DNA of 41,925 nucleotides from an uncultured Bacteroidales bacterium (GCA_934675095.1 CAKUPC010000012.1:1-41925), one strand, 5' to 3'. Counted from the stretch's first letter, positions 8,666-16,079 are shown. The notes: generated from the sequence alone by a model not told the origin. Numbers and translations are program-made.

Positions 8666-9031
8666 CTAGATTCCCAGCACGATGTTGGCATCAATGCCAA
8701 GTTCGGTGCTGATTTTTCGCGCGACTTTCAATGTCGGCTCGCTTCTTCCTGAGAAATAGTCGCTTATGCGCGATGGACTGACACCGAGCAGTTCTGAAAG
8801 TTTCGTCTGGTTCAGCCCCATCTCGAACATCCGGAGTTTTATCACATCAATGAGTGACGGGGACTCTATCGGATAGTTCCGCTCTTCATATTCTTCGACC
8901 AATTCGGACAGGAGTTCCAGTTCAATGAGATTCTTGTCCGATTTTGGCGTGTTGTCGTCAACTAAAGGCAAAAGTTCGTCAATTCTTGCCATTGCTGCAT
9001 TATATGCAACTTTATTTTCAATCTTTGCCAT
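8666..9031 (-). CDS. higA: HigA-type antitoxin with XRE helix-turn-helix
   Basis: A 121-residue protein with an XRE/Cro-type helix-turn-helix in the C-terminal half: MGLNQTKLSELLGVSPSRISDYFSGRSEPTLKVARKIS. The N-terminal half is helical and charged, as in HigA antitoxins of the HigB-associated type. It follows the toxin gene by 4 bp, giving the toxin-first order typical of higBA modules. By family, it would neutralise HigB and repress the shared promoter. The partner's identity makes the assignment firm. Confidence 0.88.
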   Translation of the reverse strand: MAKIENKVAYNAAMARIDELLPLVDDNTPKSDKNLIELELLSELVEEYEERNYPIESPSLIDVIKLRMFEMGLNQTKLSELLGVSPSRISDYFSGRSEPTLKVARKISTELGIDANIVLGI

Positions 9032-9035
9032 GCTT

Positions 9036-9329
9036 CTAAATATCTGTTACATCTATCCTTTCATATTCTGAGTGTGTCCCGATGAAACGGATGAACACCG
9101 TCCGGATTGTAAATCTTATCACGGCGATAAGCCTGTGGTTGTTCCCTCGGATGTTGAATACATAATGTTGATTTCCGACACTGTCCACACTATTGAACGA
9201 TTTCCTTATGTCGGCGAAGCATGTCCAGTCTGCTCGCCTTGTCTTTGCAAACCATTCTTCCAACGCTATTTGTGCGTCCGGATGTTCAGTGTAATATTCG
9301 ACAATTTTAGATCTCGCGATGATTCTCAT
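9036..9329 (-). CDS. higB: HigB-type toxin, mRNA interferase
   Basis: A 97-residue protein of the HigB_toxin family (RelE-like ribosome-dependent mRNA interferases). Recognisable features are the start MRIIARSKIVEYYTEHP, the ALEEWFAKTRRADWTCFADIRK stretch with its conserved tryptophans, and the C-terminal core FNIRGNNHRLIAVIRF followed by VFIRFIGTHSEYERID, where the histidine and arginines would serve RNA cleavage. The start at 9329 is chosen over a longer in-frame extension (to 9485) because a complete -33/-7 promoter lies between them. Order toxin then antitoxin, 4-bp spacing. Confidence 0.9.
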   Translation of the reverse strand: MRIIARSKIVEYYTEHPDAQIALEEWFAKTRRADWTCFADIRKSFNSVDSVGNQHYVFNIRGNNHRLIAVIRFTIRTVFIRFIGTHSEYERIDVTDI

Positions 9330-9346
9330 ATCCTGATGATTTGACG

Positions 9347-9377
9347 CAAATATAAGTATTTTGTAAATCAAAACAAA
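9347..9377 (-). promoter_or_regulatory. Promoter of higBA
   Basis: On the minus strand, TTTG (9374-9377) is followed after 19 bp by TATATTTG (9347-9354), an exact match to the Bacteroidota consensus. The higB ATG lies 17 bp downstream of the -7 box. In this gene family the promoter is usually repressed by the antitoxin. Confidence 0.75.
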
Positions 9378-9489
9378 TTTTTGAAAAATAAAATCATTCG
9401 TGAGGGCAAATTTCTGATGTGTGTGAGAAACAGTCGGTAAAACAGTCGAAATTTGCGGCGCAATATCCCCATAAACCGAAAACATTTTC

Positions 9490-9497
9490 TATCTTTG
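9490..9497 (+). promoter_or_regulatory. -7 element in front of the folded element
   Basis: TATCTTTG fits TAnnTTTG. Transcription from it would begin near 9502, which is where the first hairpin of the downstream structured region starts. No clear -33 box was found. Confidence 0.5.
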
Positions 9498-9500
9498 CCG

Positions 9501-9740
9501 CGTCATCGGAAGGTGACGGACATATTGATGAAAGTGTTTGGCTTTTATCCTTGTAAGGAAATCTGGTAAATTTTCAATGAGAACAAGGGGTAAAGCAATA
9601 CACTCTTCACCTTGTATCACTGTGAGTTATCGTCAGATAACTACATATACTGGTGTGGGGTATTGCGTCGCTTATTTGTTCTCAGGGCTTTACCAGAACC
9701 TCCTTACGGATAGGCTTCGACTCCACACTTTCTTTTTTGT
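9501..9740 (+). ncRNA. Large structured element, probable non-coding RNA or leader
   Basis: This fills most of the 464-bp gap between higB and the lipoprotein gene. First comes a small hairpin, CGTCATC (9501-9507) and GGTGACG (9512-9518) capped by GGAA, a GNRA tetraloop. Then one long imperfect hairpin covers 9530-9732. Its helices from outside in are 9530-9537/9725-9732, 9547-9550/9708-9711, 9553-9559/9701-9707, 9562-9570/9689-9697, 9578-9586/9676-9684, 9595-9601/9660-9666, 9608-9611/9652-9655 and the tip 9625-9631/9636-9642 with loop GTCA: 55 Watson-Crick pairs in total. T6 (9733-9738) follows directly, as in an intrinsic terminator. It may be a stand-alone small RNA, an attenuating leader of the lipoprotein gene, or a MITE. 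I do not recognise the family. Confidence 0.6.
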
Positions 9741-9793
9741 GCAAAACCGTCCGGAGGAGTCACGGGCGAAGCTAGATTCATGGAAAACAGACT

Positions 9794-12604
9794 ATGAAAA
9801 TCAGTAAACTATTGCCGTCGTTTGCGTTGGTGACGGCAGTCGTCATTGCGTCCTGCGGAAAGCTGGAGGACAGGATCAACTCACTCGAACAGAGGATTTC
9901 GGAACTGGAGGACACGAGGATTCCGTCAATCGACGAGCAGGTGGCCTCAATCAAAAAGACAATCGGGGAACTTGAAAAGACCGACGCGGGGCTCCGGGAA
10001 TACATCTCCGCGCTCGAAGACAAGCAGACGAAGCTTGAGACGGAACTCGGAAAGACGAACGCGGCCCTCACCGAGGCACAGAAGACCCTCCGCGAGGAGA
10101 TGGCGGCTGACAAGTCGGAACTCTCCGGCGAGGTCGATGCGGCAAAGGCCGATGTCATCGCGCAGCTTGAGGCCTACAAGACCCTCATGAACGGGGAACT
10201 TGAGACTCTGAACGGCACAATCGCGGAACTGAAGGCCAAGGATGAGGAGCTTCAGAAGAACGCGGAGGAACTGCGGAGCTATGTGGACTCCGAGAACGGG
10301 AAGGTGCGCGACTGGGCGGACGCGACGTTCGTGACCATCGAGCAGCAGAACAAGCTTGCCGAGACCGTGGCCGGAATCAAGACGCAGCTTGAGACCCTGA
10401 ACACATACACCATGAACATGGACGTTCGGCTCACAAACAAGGCCGAGGAACTCTCGAAGTCGCTATCCGCACTTGACGAATCCACGCGGCAGCAGATAGG
10501 CGCGCTTACGGAAAAGTTCGGCAGCGACATCTCCGCGCTGAGGACTGAACTCACGGACGCCTACACGAAGCTCGTCGCAACGGAGCTCACGAAGCTTGAG
10601 ACCGCGATGAAGTCATGGGTAAGCGAGCAGCTGGCAGGTTATTACACCATCGAACAGACGGACGCGAAGCTCGACGCGATGAGGACGGAACTCGTCGGGC
10701 GGATGGACTCCGACAAGGCGTATCTCACAACTCTCATCACGAACCTTGAGACCGCGACGAACAGGAAGATTTCGGCGAACGCGAGCCTGATTACGGGTCT
10801 GCGAGGCGACCTCACCTCCCTCTCTCAGTCGGTGGCGGAGAACGCGGGGAAGATTGCCGACGACGCGATACTCATCAGCAAGAACACGGCGGACATCTCG
10901 AAGAACGGTACGGCAATCGCGGAGAACACGAAGGATCTGACGGCAGTGAAGAAGCTCGCGGAGGAGAACCAGAAGCTTATCTCGGAGAACAGCGAGAAGC
11001 TCGCCGAGATGGTGAGACTCCACAACACTCTGAAGGACAGCGGAATCGAAGACTGCGTCGAGACGGTTCATCAGAACACGAAGGACATCGCCTCGAATGC
11101 AGCACTCATCGCGAAGAACGCCGAGGCCATCCGGAGCAACGCGGCTGCAATCGCGCAGAACGCCTCGGCCATACAGGCTCTTCAGACAAAACTCGACGCG
11201 ACAAGGACCGAAATCGTGGAGGCCTACACCGCGGCCATAGCCAAGGCAATCAGCGACTATGACGGGACAATAACCGCGAAGCTCGCCTCGGAGATTGCCA
11301 AGGTGGAGGACAAGATAGCCGGCCTCAAGACCGACATCGAATCAATCAAGACACGGCTCTCAGCCCTTGAGGACAGGGTCTCACGCCTTGAGGAGATTGT
11401 CAGCCGGATAACCTCCATATCATATATTCCAGAGTCGACTGGCGTGGAGTACACCCGCGACGCACTCAACATAATTCCGGGTGATGTCACCCTGCGCTTC
11501 GACGTGCATCCTTCCGATGCAGCCTCTGAAATCGCCGCCAACTGGGAGTCAGTCCTCTCCGACCGTGCAGTCTATCGCGGAACTGACGACTTCTTTGAGA
11601 TGAAAGTCAAAGGGGCGACCGCCGAGAACGGCGTGCTGTCCGTGACGGTTTCCGCCGAGGGGCTGAACAAGGACTTCATACTGCTCGATAAGTCTGTTGC
11701 AATAAGTATAAAGGTGACGACAGCCTCCGGGCTAGTTGCTGTTTCTGATTACGTGACCTTAGTGAGTGCACTGTATGAGAATGACGAATATGAGTTCATA
11801 AAATACCTATTGAACAATTTCGACACTGATGGGGACGGTGCATTGGAACTCAATGCAGTCGAATCTGCAACGGAAATGAATGTCGCAGGTATAAAAATAT
11901 CGGACCTCAACAATGTGATTTGCAGAATGCCTAACCTCGAAAAGTTGGATTGCAGCAACACTTCCATTAGCACATTGGATTTATCTAATAACCTCATGTT
12001 AAAAAGCCTGAACTGTGCAAATAACAGCCTGTCGACTATTGACTTAAATGTAAATGGTGCTCTCGCGGAACTGTATTGCGAGAACAACAAATTGACCGAA
12101 CTCGACATAACAAAAAACGAAAACTTGGTTTATATCAGTTTCGGTGGCAACAATCTGTCCGAGGTTAGGCAAGTCGGCCGGCTTATAGGAAAGTTGAGAT
12201 GGTCAATCTACAACTGTGGCGCGACATCAACTTCTGGAACAGGGGAATATCCAACGAATTATACATACAATAATGGACGGCTGTGGTGTCCGGAAGGCTG
12301 GCGTGTCCCAACAAAAGACGAGTTCTTGTCACTAAAAGATTATATATACTTTGGAACATCAATTGGATTGGATGGGTGGCATTATTTCAAAGGAACTACC
12401 AATAGGGCAATATTTTTCCCAATTGATGAAAATGGGTATTGGACAACCACAGAGAAACGTTTCGACACAAGTTCGGCATACAACTATGCTATAGATCCAG
12501 ACAAACTCACAGAAAGTATTTCTTATGCATCATATTTTCATTCTGGTTATGCAGACGGAAAATGCCATACAAATAATCCTGTAAGATGTGTCAAAGACGA
12601 ATAA
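9794..12604 (+). CDS. Long coiled-coil lipoprotein with LRR and Fibrobacter-type paralogous domain
   Basis: Predicted surface or periplasmic lipoprotein. The N-terminus is a lipoprotein signal peptide with lipobox VVIASC (Cys about residue 20). Residues ~22-540 are almost continuous coiled coil; around 345-460 heptads of the form I-x-x-N repeat (ISKNTADISKNGTAIAEN), the asparagine-at-d pattern known from trimeric stalks. After a beta-rich domain (~550-655) comes an EF-hand-like DTDGDGALE, about four leucine-rich units (LDCSNTSISTLDLSNN and following), and a C-terminal Fibrobacter succinogenes major paralogous domain (WCPEGWRVPTKDEF, GYWTTTE, final VRCVKDE). Base composition falls from GC-rich in the stalk to AT-rich after about 11700, suggesting the head was acquired or exchanged separately. 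No function is known; adhesion is inference. Confidence 0.85.
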   Translation: MKISKLLPSFALVTAVVIASCGKLEDRINSLEQRISELEDTRIPSIDEQVASIKKTIGELEKTDAGLREYISALEDKQTKLETELGKTNAALTEAQKTLREEMAADKSELSGEVDAAKADVIAQLEAYKTLMNGELETLNGTIAELKAKDEELQKNAEELRSYVDSENGKVRDWADATFVTIEQQNKLAETVAGIKTQLETLNTYTMNMDVRLTNKAEELSKSLSALDESTRQQIGALTEKFGSDISALRTELTDAYTKLVATELTKLETAMKSWVSEQLAGYYTIEQTDAKLDAMRTELVGRMDSDKAYLTTLITNLETATNRKISANASLITGLRGDLTSLSQSVAENAGKIADDAILISKNTADISKNGTAIAENTKDLTAVKKLAEENQKLISENSEKLAEMVRLHNTLKDSGIEDCVETVHQNTKDIASNAALIAKNAEAIRSNAAAIAQNASAIQALQTKLDATRTEIVEAYTAAIAKAISDYDGTITAKLASEIAKVEDKIAGLKTDIESIKTRLSALEDRVSRLEEIVSRITSISYIPESTGVEYTRDALNIIPGDVTLRFDVHPSDAASEIAANWESVLSDRAVYRGTDDFFEMKVKGATAENGVLSVTVSAEGLNKDFILLDKSVAISIKVTTASGLVAVSDYVTLVSALYENDEYEFIKYLLNNFDTDGDGALELNAVESATEMNVAGIKISDLNNVICRMPNLEKLDCSNTSISTLDLSNNLMLKSLNCANNSLSTIDLNVNGALAELYCENNKLTELDITKNENLVYISFGGNNLSEVRQVGRLIGKLRWSIYNCGATSTSGTGEYPTNYTYNNGRLWCPEGWRVPTKDEFLSLKDYIYFGTSIGLDGWHYFKGTTNRAIFFPIDENGYWTTTEKRFDTSSAYNYAIDPDKLTESISYASYFHSGYADGKCHTNNPVRCVKDE

Positions 12605-12635
12605 TATCACATTAACATCATAAAATCAATTCATT

Positions 12636-12893
12636 ATGAGCAACTTAAGGAAAGTAGAATTCAACCGTCAAGGTTTTGAGGATGAGGGTGCGCCAGAAAC
12701 CGCCAATAAAGGCGATTGGTTCAAGTACAACGAAACCATCAAAAGGCGCAAGGGCTCATTTCACGAGTGGGGCAAGTCCCTCTTCACAAAAAACGACGGC
12801 ACCCAAGTCGAAATCACTGTCGGAATCATTGAAGAAGAGGGCACCGGAGAGGTTCACGCCGTTATTCCGGAAAGAATAATATTTCTCGAATAA
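12636..12893 (+). CDS. Small hypothetical protein
   Basis: An 85-residue, charged, soluble protein that I do not recognise. It has no signal peptide or membrane segment. The C-terminal half (KSLFTKNDGTQVEITVGIIEEEGTGEVHAVIPERIIFLE) looks like a small beta-strand-rich fold. It starts 31 bp after the lipoprotein gene in the same orientation with no promoter motif between, so it is probably co-transcribed, and it is followed by a perfect 12-bp inverted repeat. Codon use is plausible and the frame is clean; coding status is likely. Confidence 0.6.
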   Translation: MSNLRKVEFNRQGFEDEGAPETANKGDWFKYNETIKRRKGSFHEWGKSLFTKNDGTQVEITVGIIEEEGTGEVHAVIPERIIFLE

Positions 12894-12904
12894 GCAATTA
12901 GTGA

Positions 12905-12944
12905 ACATTCACTTGTACTGAAGCATTCCAGCACAAGTGAATGT
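12905..12944 (+). terminator. Perfect 12-bp stem-loop
   Basis: ACATTCACTTGT (12905-12916) and ACAAGTGAATGT (12933-12944) are perfect inverted repeats around a 16-nt loop, 11 bp after the preceding stop codon. No T-tract follows, so this may be an RNA-stabilising or regulatory hairpin rather than an intrinsic terminator. Confidence 0.55.
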
Positions 12945-12970
12945 CTTGCATATACTCAATTTATAACAAA

Positions 12971-13399
12971 ATGAAAGATAAATACACCTACGAGGAAATC
13001 ACCGCAGCGACAAGGCTGATGCTGTCATCGGAGAACCGGAGAGCCATTGCCACAGTCGCGGAAGAATCCGGCATAAAGGAGTTCAGGATAAAGACATGGA
13101 GAAAACGCTGGAGGCAAATTGAGCGGAATGAAGTCTTCCGGCAGAACCACCTTGTCACTCTGAAATACATCAGTAATCTCACCTACGGAGTGAGCGAGGC
13201 CGTATGGAATGACTGGCTAATTGCAATAGATGATGCTCTTCCAACGATTGAAGAACTGACTCTCACGAATGACATCCTCACCATACTGCAAGAAATCGCC
13301 CGACATATCAATGTCAACTATCCGCTAGGCAAAGGCGTTACAACTGAAATGATAGACCGCGCCTTGGCTCATTTCGTCGATGCCACAAGAGCCCAGTAG
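12971..13399 (+). CDS. Hypothetical protein with possible helix-turn-helix
   Basis: A 142-residue protein of unknown role. The segment IATVAEESGIKEFRIKTWRKRWRQIE (about residues 29-54) resembles a helix-turn-helix recognition unit like those in transposase or terminase small-subunit N-termini, but no catalytic domain follows; the rest is helical with many isoleucines and leucines. An in-frame ATG at 12941 exists, but it lies inside the right arm of the preceding stem-loop, so I prefer 12971 (MKDKYTYEEI). It is the last gene before a perfect 15-bp hairpin and lies in the accessory block together with the lipoprotein gene. DNA binding is a guess. Confidence 0.6.
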   Translation: MKDKYTYEEITAATRLMLSSENRRAIATVAEESGIKEFRIKTWRKRWRQIERNEVFRQNHLVTLKYISNLTYGVSEAVWNDWLIAIDDALPTIEELTLTNDILTILQEIARHINVNYPLGKGVTTEMIDRALAHFVDATRAQ

Positions 13400-13425
13400 C
13401 CTTTCACATCGCTCCACTATCATGT

Positions 13426-13468
13426 ACAAAACAGAGTATAATCCATAGAAAACTATACTCTGTTTTGT
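13426..13468 (+). terminator. Perfect 15-bp stem-loop, bidirectional terminator-like
   Basis: ACAAAACAGAGTATA (13426-13440) and TATACTCTGTTTTGT (13454-13468) pair perfectly around a 13-nt loop. It lies 27 bp after the preceding stop. The right arm contains TTTT but no longer T-run follows, so termination is plausible rather than certain. Confidence 0.6.
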
Positions 13469-13560
13469 TAATCGCGAGGTGGATTCGTCCGCCCTCCCTT
13501 TTTGTTGGCGGGCAGAAGTTTTCCGTGTCTACTTTTCGCGTCCGGTACAACCTTTTTCGT

Positions 13561-13641
13561 GATTCGTCCGAATTTGTGTATATTTGTAGCGCGGATTCGT
13601 CCGAATTTATGTTGTTTTGGGCCATATATTCGTCGGAATTT
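13561..13641 (+). repeat. Three palindromes at exact 33-bp spacing upstream of ATPase B
   Basis: GATTCGTCCGAATTT starts at 13561 and 13594, and a variant (TATTCGTCGGAATTT) at 13627, so the spacing is 33 bp twice. Each unit has a near-perfect palindrome ATTCG-TC-CGAAT (one mismatch in the third). A further partial copy, GATTCGTCCG, is at 13482-13491, off the 33-bp register. The -7 box lies between units 1 and 2. Confidence 0.88.
13579..13586 (+). promoter_or_regulatory. -7 promoter element of ATPase B
   Basis: TATATTTG, flanked by palindrome units 1 and 2. A protein bound to either unit would cover the core promoter. The ATG is 62 bp downstream. Confidence 0.6.
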
Positions 13642-13648
13642 TTGTGGT

Positions 13649-14959
13649 ATGAAAAGAGAAGTATATGCAGAACTGCTTGAGTGGCAATCTCGTAGAGACC
13701 ATAAGCCGCTTGTTCTTGATGGGGCGCGTCAAGTTGGCAAGACATACATACTAAAAGAGTTTGGGGCAAAAGAGTATAGAGGTGTCGCTTATGTCAATTT
13801 GGACAAGGATGCTGTTGCCAGAAGCGTCTTTGAGCCGGATCACGATATACACCGTATAGTTCGCACTCTTTCAGCTCACACGGGCGTGGATATTGTTCCC
13901 AAAGATACGCTCATTATAATTGATGAAATTCAGGAGAGTAGTGCCGCTTTGGGATGTCTCAAATATTTTAAGGAGGACTTTCCTGAGTATGATGTGGCTG
14001 TGGCAGGCTCTCTCCTTGGAATCTCAATGCATGAAGATCAGTCTTTTCCCGTCGGCATGGTTGAAGTTGTGCGGATGTTCCCGATGTCTCTGCACGAGTT
14101 TCTGGATGCCACCGGCAATGAAAAACTGACTCAACTGTTGCTCTCTTGTGATTGGGAGGCCGTGAATGCTCTCAGTCAGAAGTATATTGACTTGCTGCGC
14201 CAATACTATTATGTGGGCGGTATGCCCGAGGCCGTGGCCAGTTACATTGAAGGAAAGGGACTGAATGCAGTCCGCAAGATTCACAAGGATATCCTCTCCG
14301 GCTACCGCAGGGATTTCTCCAAGCATGCGCCTAAGAATGAGGTGTCTCGTATTGAACTGGTTTGGGATTCTCTTCCGTCTCATCTCGCCAAAGAGAACAA
14401 GAAGTTCATCTATGGAGCCGTTCGTAAAGGTGCCAGAGCGAAGGATTTTGAAGTTGCCATCACTTGGCTCAAGGATGCCGGATTGATTTACAAGGTTCAT
14501 CGGGTAAGCAAGATTGAGTATCCTTTGAAGTTCTATGAAGATTTCGATGTATTCAAGATTTTCCCTTTGGACATTGGCCTTCTGGGGGCAATGGCCGGGG
14601 TGCCCGCAGCGATGATGCTGGTTGGTGACAATATATTCAAAGAATTCAAGGGTGCGTTTACGGAATGCTATGTAAATGAGCAGCTTGCCCGTATTCAGAT
14701 TCCTACATTCTACCATTCGTCCAATGAGTCGGAATGCGAGATAGACTTTGCTGTCCAGACGGAAAGTCGCGTTATTCCCATCGAGGCGAAGGCCGAAGAA
14801 AATGTCAAATCCAAATCCCTCAGGACATACATTGATGAACATCCGAACCTGAAAGGTCTTCGAGTCTCGATGCTGAACTACCTTGACCAAGGCTGGATGG
14901 AAAATCTGCCGCTTTACGCGGTTGAGGGGTATCTGAGAGCAGAAGGGTTACCGCATTAA
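13649..14959 (+). CDS. AAA ATPase with DUF4143 C-terminus (ATPase B)
   Basis: AAA_14/DUF4143 family ATPase, 436 residues, of unknown function. Walker A is DGARQVGKTYIL, Walker B LIIIDEIQES, followed by VAVAGSLLGI. The DUF4143 half carries the YYYVGGMPEAV motif and ends with a PD-(D/E)XK-like signature, SECEIDFAV then IPIEAKAEENVKSKSL (D ... E-x-K). I start it at 13649 (MKREVYAELLEWQ); the frame stays open upstream to 13502 but only by translating the repeats and passing the promoter. It is a stand-alone gene ending the accessory block and is only distantly similar to A and C. A self-complementary stretch lies just after the stop. Confidence 0.87.
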   Translation: MKREVYAELLEWQSRRDHKPLVLDGARQVGKTYILKEFGAKEYRGVAYVNLDKDAVARSVFEPDHDIHRIVRTLSAHTGVDIVPKDTLIIIDEIQESSAALGCLKYFKEDFPEYDVAVAGSLLGISMHEDQSFPVGMVEVVRMFPMSLHEFLDATGNEKLTQLLLSCDWEAVNALSQKYIDLLRQYYYVGGMPEAVASYIEGKGLNAVRKIHKDILSGYRRDFSKHAPKNEVSRIELVWDSLPSHLAKENKKFIYGAVRKGARAKDFEVAITWLKDAGLIYKVHRVSKIEYPLKFYEDFDVFKIFPLDIGLLGAMAGVPAAMMLVGDNIFKEFKGAFTECYVNEQLARIQIPTFYHSSNESECEIDFAVQTESRVIPIEAKAEENVKSKSLRTYIDEHPNLKGLRVSMLNYLDQGWMENLPLYAVEGYLRAEGLPH

Positions 14960-14964
14960 GTGTT

Positions 14965-14993
14965 CTTTATAAAACCGTGCCTGCTTTATAAAG
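14965..14993 (+). terminator. AT-rich stem-loop after ATPase B
   Basis: CTTTATAAA (14965-14973) pairs with TTTATAAAG (14985-14993) around an 11-nt loop. It is weak in GC and lacks a good T-run, so termination is uncertain. Confidence 0.35.
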
Positions 14994-15046
14994 TCTGTTT
15001 AATAAAAATAATTCGACTCTTCAAAAAGTTACGATTTGTGCACTTT

Positions 15047-15907
15047 TTACTCCTCGTAAGGCTCGTTGAAGGGCTGGAGGAAGGGGTTTTTGGTGCGCTC
15101 GTCGGCGATGGTTGTGGAGGGACCGTGGCCGGGGAGGACGTCGAGGTCGCCGGGGAGGCGGAGGATCTTTGTGAAGATGCCCTGCATGAGGGCGGTGTAG
15201 TCGCCGCCGGGGAGGTCGCTGCGGCCTATGCAGCCGGCAAAGAGCGTGTCGCCGCTGAAGAGGACCTTCCAGCTGTCCTCAATCTTGCTGTTCTCAATCT
15301 TTGCGTATTCGGGACTCTCGGAAACATGGGGCGCGGACGGGGACATTTCTTCTTTCTTGGATATATCTTCTTTCTTGACGGCCGTTTTTCTGAACTCGCG
15401 GCACAGGTAGCTGACGCCTCCTGCCGTATGTCCCGGAGTGAACAGAACCTTGAATTCAAGACCGCTCTCAGGAATGCCTGCACCGTTTGCTCCGTCGCCG
15501 CTTTCTTCCCCTGAATTGAGCACGGCGGAGCCTTCCCCCGAGGCGAGAATCCTGTCCCCGTCCTCAATCGTGACAATCCGCGAGGAGAAATCCTCCACGT
15601 CGCTGTGCCCCACATTGAAGCACAGCGCGTGAAGCGCCCCGAGCGTAACCTCCTCGCCCTTGTTCATATAGACCGGGATGTCGAACTCCTCGCAGAGACG
15701 GTGCACTCCATATACATGGTCCGGATGCGCGTGCGTCAGCAATATCCCCGAAGGCCGGAGCCCGTTTTCCTTCAGAGCCTTATGAAGCGCGTCGAACTCT
15801 TCCTCGCAGTCAAATCCGGGGTCGATGACGACACAGGCGTTTCCCGCCCACACGAGGTAGGAGAGTTCCTCAAAAGCGTTGCAGCGAAATTTTTTAATCC
15901 GTATCAT
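15047..15907 (-). CDS. MBL-fold metallo-hydrolase (glyoxalase II-like) with two insertions
   Basis: Metallo-beta-lactamase-fold hydrolase of the glyoxalase II-like group. Metal ligands are all present: THAHPDHV (about residues 58-65), GHT (160), the aspartate of FSGDTLF (220) and the PGHGP histidine (261). Homologs in this group are about 210 residues; this protein has 286 because of two extra, low-complexity polar segments, residues ~123-149 (rich in Gly/Ser/Glu) and ~172-213 (rich in Lys/Glu/Ser). Both fall in surface loops next to active-site strands, so activity may be retained. The substrate is unknown; thioester or persulfide hydrolysis are possibilities from the family. It is divergent from the deoxynucleoside kinase gene. 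Confidence 0.85.
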   Translation of the reverse strand: MIRIKKFRCNAFEELSYLVWAGNACVVIDPGFDCEEEFDALHKALKENGLRPSGILLTHAHPDHVYGVHRLCEEFDIPVYMNKGEEVTLGALHALCFNVGHSDVEDFSSRIVTIEDGDRILASGEGSAVLNSGEESGDGANGAGIPESGLEFKVLFTPGHTAGGVSYLCREFRKTAVKKEDISKKEEMSPSAPHVSESPEYAKIENSKIEDSWKVLFSGDTLFAGCIGRSDLPGGDYTALMQGIFTKILRLPGDLDVLPGHGPSTTIADERTKNPFLQPFNEPYEE

Positions 15908-15976
15908 ATAAATATATTTTCATTCACTTTTCGGGCATATCCTCTGCCGTTCGGAGAGAATTTTCCCATTTTGACG

Positions 15977-15984
15977 CAAAAATA
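15977..15984 (-). promoter_or_regulatory. -7 element of the MBL hydrolase gene
   Basis: On the minus strand this reads TATTTTTG (TAnnTTTG). It gives a leader of about 65 nt before the ATG. It faces away from the kinase promoter 14 bp further on, so the two genes share a compact divergent control region. Confidence 0.45.
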
Positions 15985-15997
15985 CGAAAGTAATTGC

Positions 15998-16005
15998 TAA
16001 CTTTG
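15998..16005 (+). promoter_or_regulatory. -7 element of the deoxynucleoside kinase gene
   Basis: TAACTTTG fits TAnnTTTG. A TTTG at 15970-15973 lies 24 bp upstream, slightly far for the -33 box. The leader to the ATG would be about 70 nt and contains a 22-bp tandem repeat. Confidence 0.5.
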
Positions 16006-16030
16006 TTCGATTATATGCACAAAAAATGCG

Positions 16031-16074
16031 GATTACAAACGCAGAAATTGTAGATGACAAACGCTAAAATTAGA
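16031..16074 (+). repeat. Two-copy 22-bp tandem repeat in the kinase leader
   Basis: Two adjacent 22-bp units beginning GATTACAAACGC (16031) and GATGACAAACGC (16053) agree at 17 of 22 positions. They lie between the predicted transcription start and the ATG at 16080. A regulator site or a simple duplication are both possible. Confidence 0.6.
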
Positions 16075-16079
16075 TAGAA

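Noticed and set aside
9714..9724. GCTTCGACTCC, resembling a tRNA or tmRNA T-loop
   Set aside because: No acceptor stem, D-arm or anticodon arm around it; it belongs to a loop in the long hairpin.
9538..9807. Open frame of 89 codons over the folded element
   Set aside because: It runs through both arms of the long hairpin, has no family resemblance and overlaps the lipoprotein start; the base pairing explains the sequence better.
13561..13641. CRISPR-like repeat array
   Set aside because: Only three short units with 33-bp period and no variable spacers of protospacer type; no cas genes. The same applies to the arrays at 7234 and 38281.
14024..14890. 288-codon frame opposite ATPase B
   Set aside because: Shadow; no domain.
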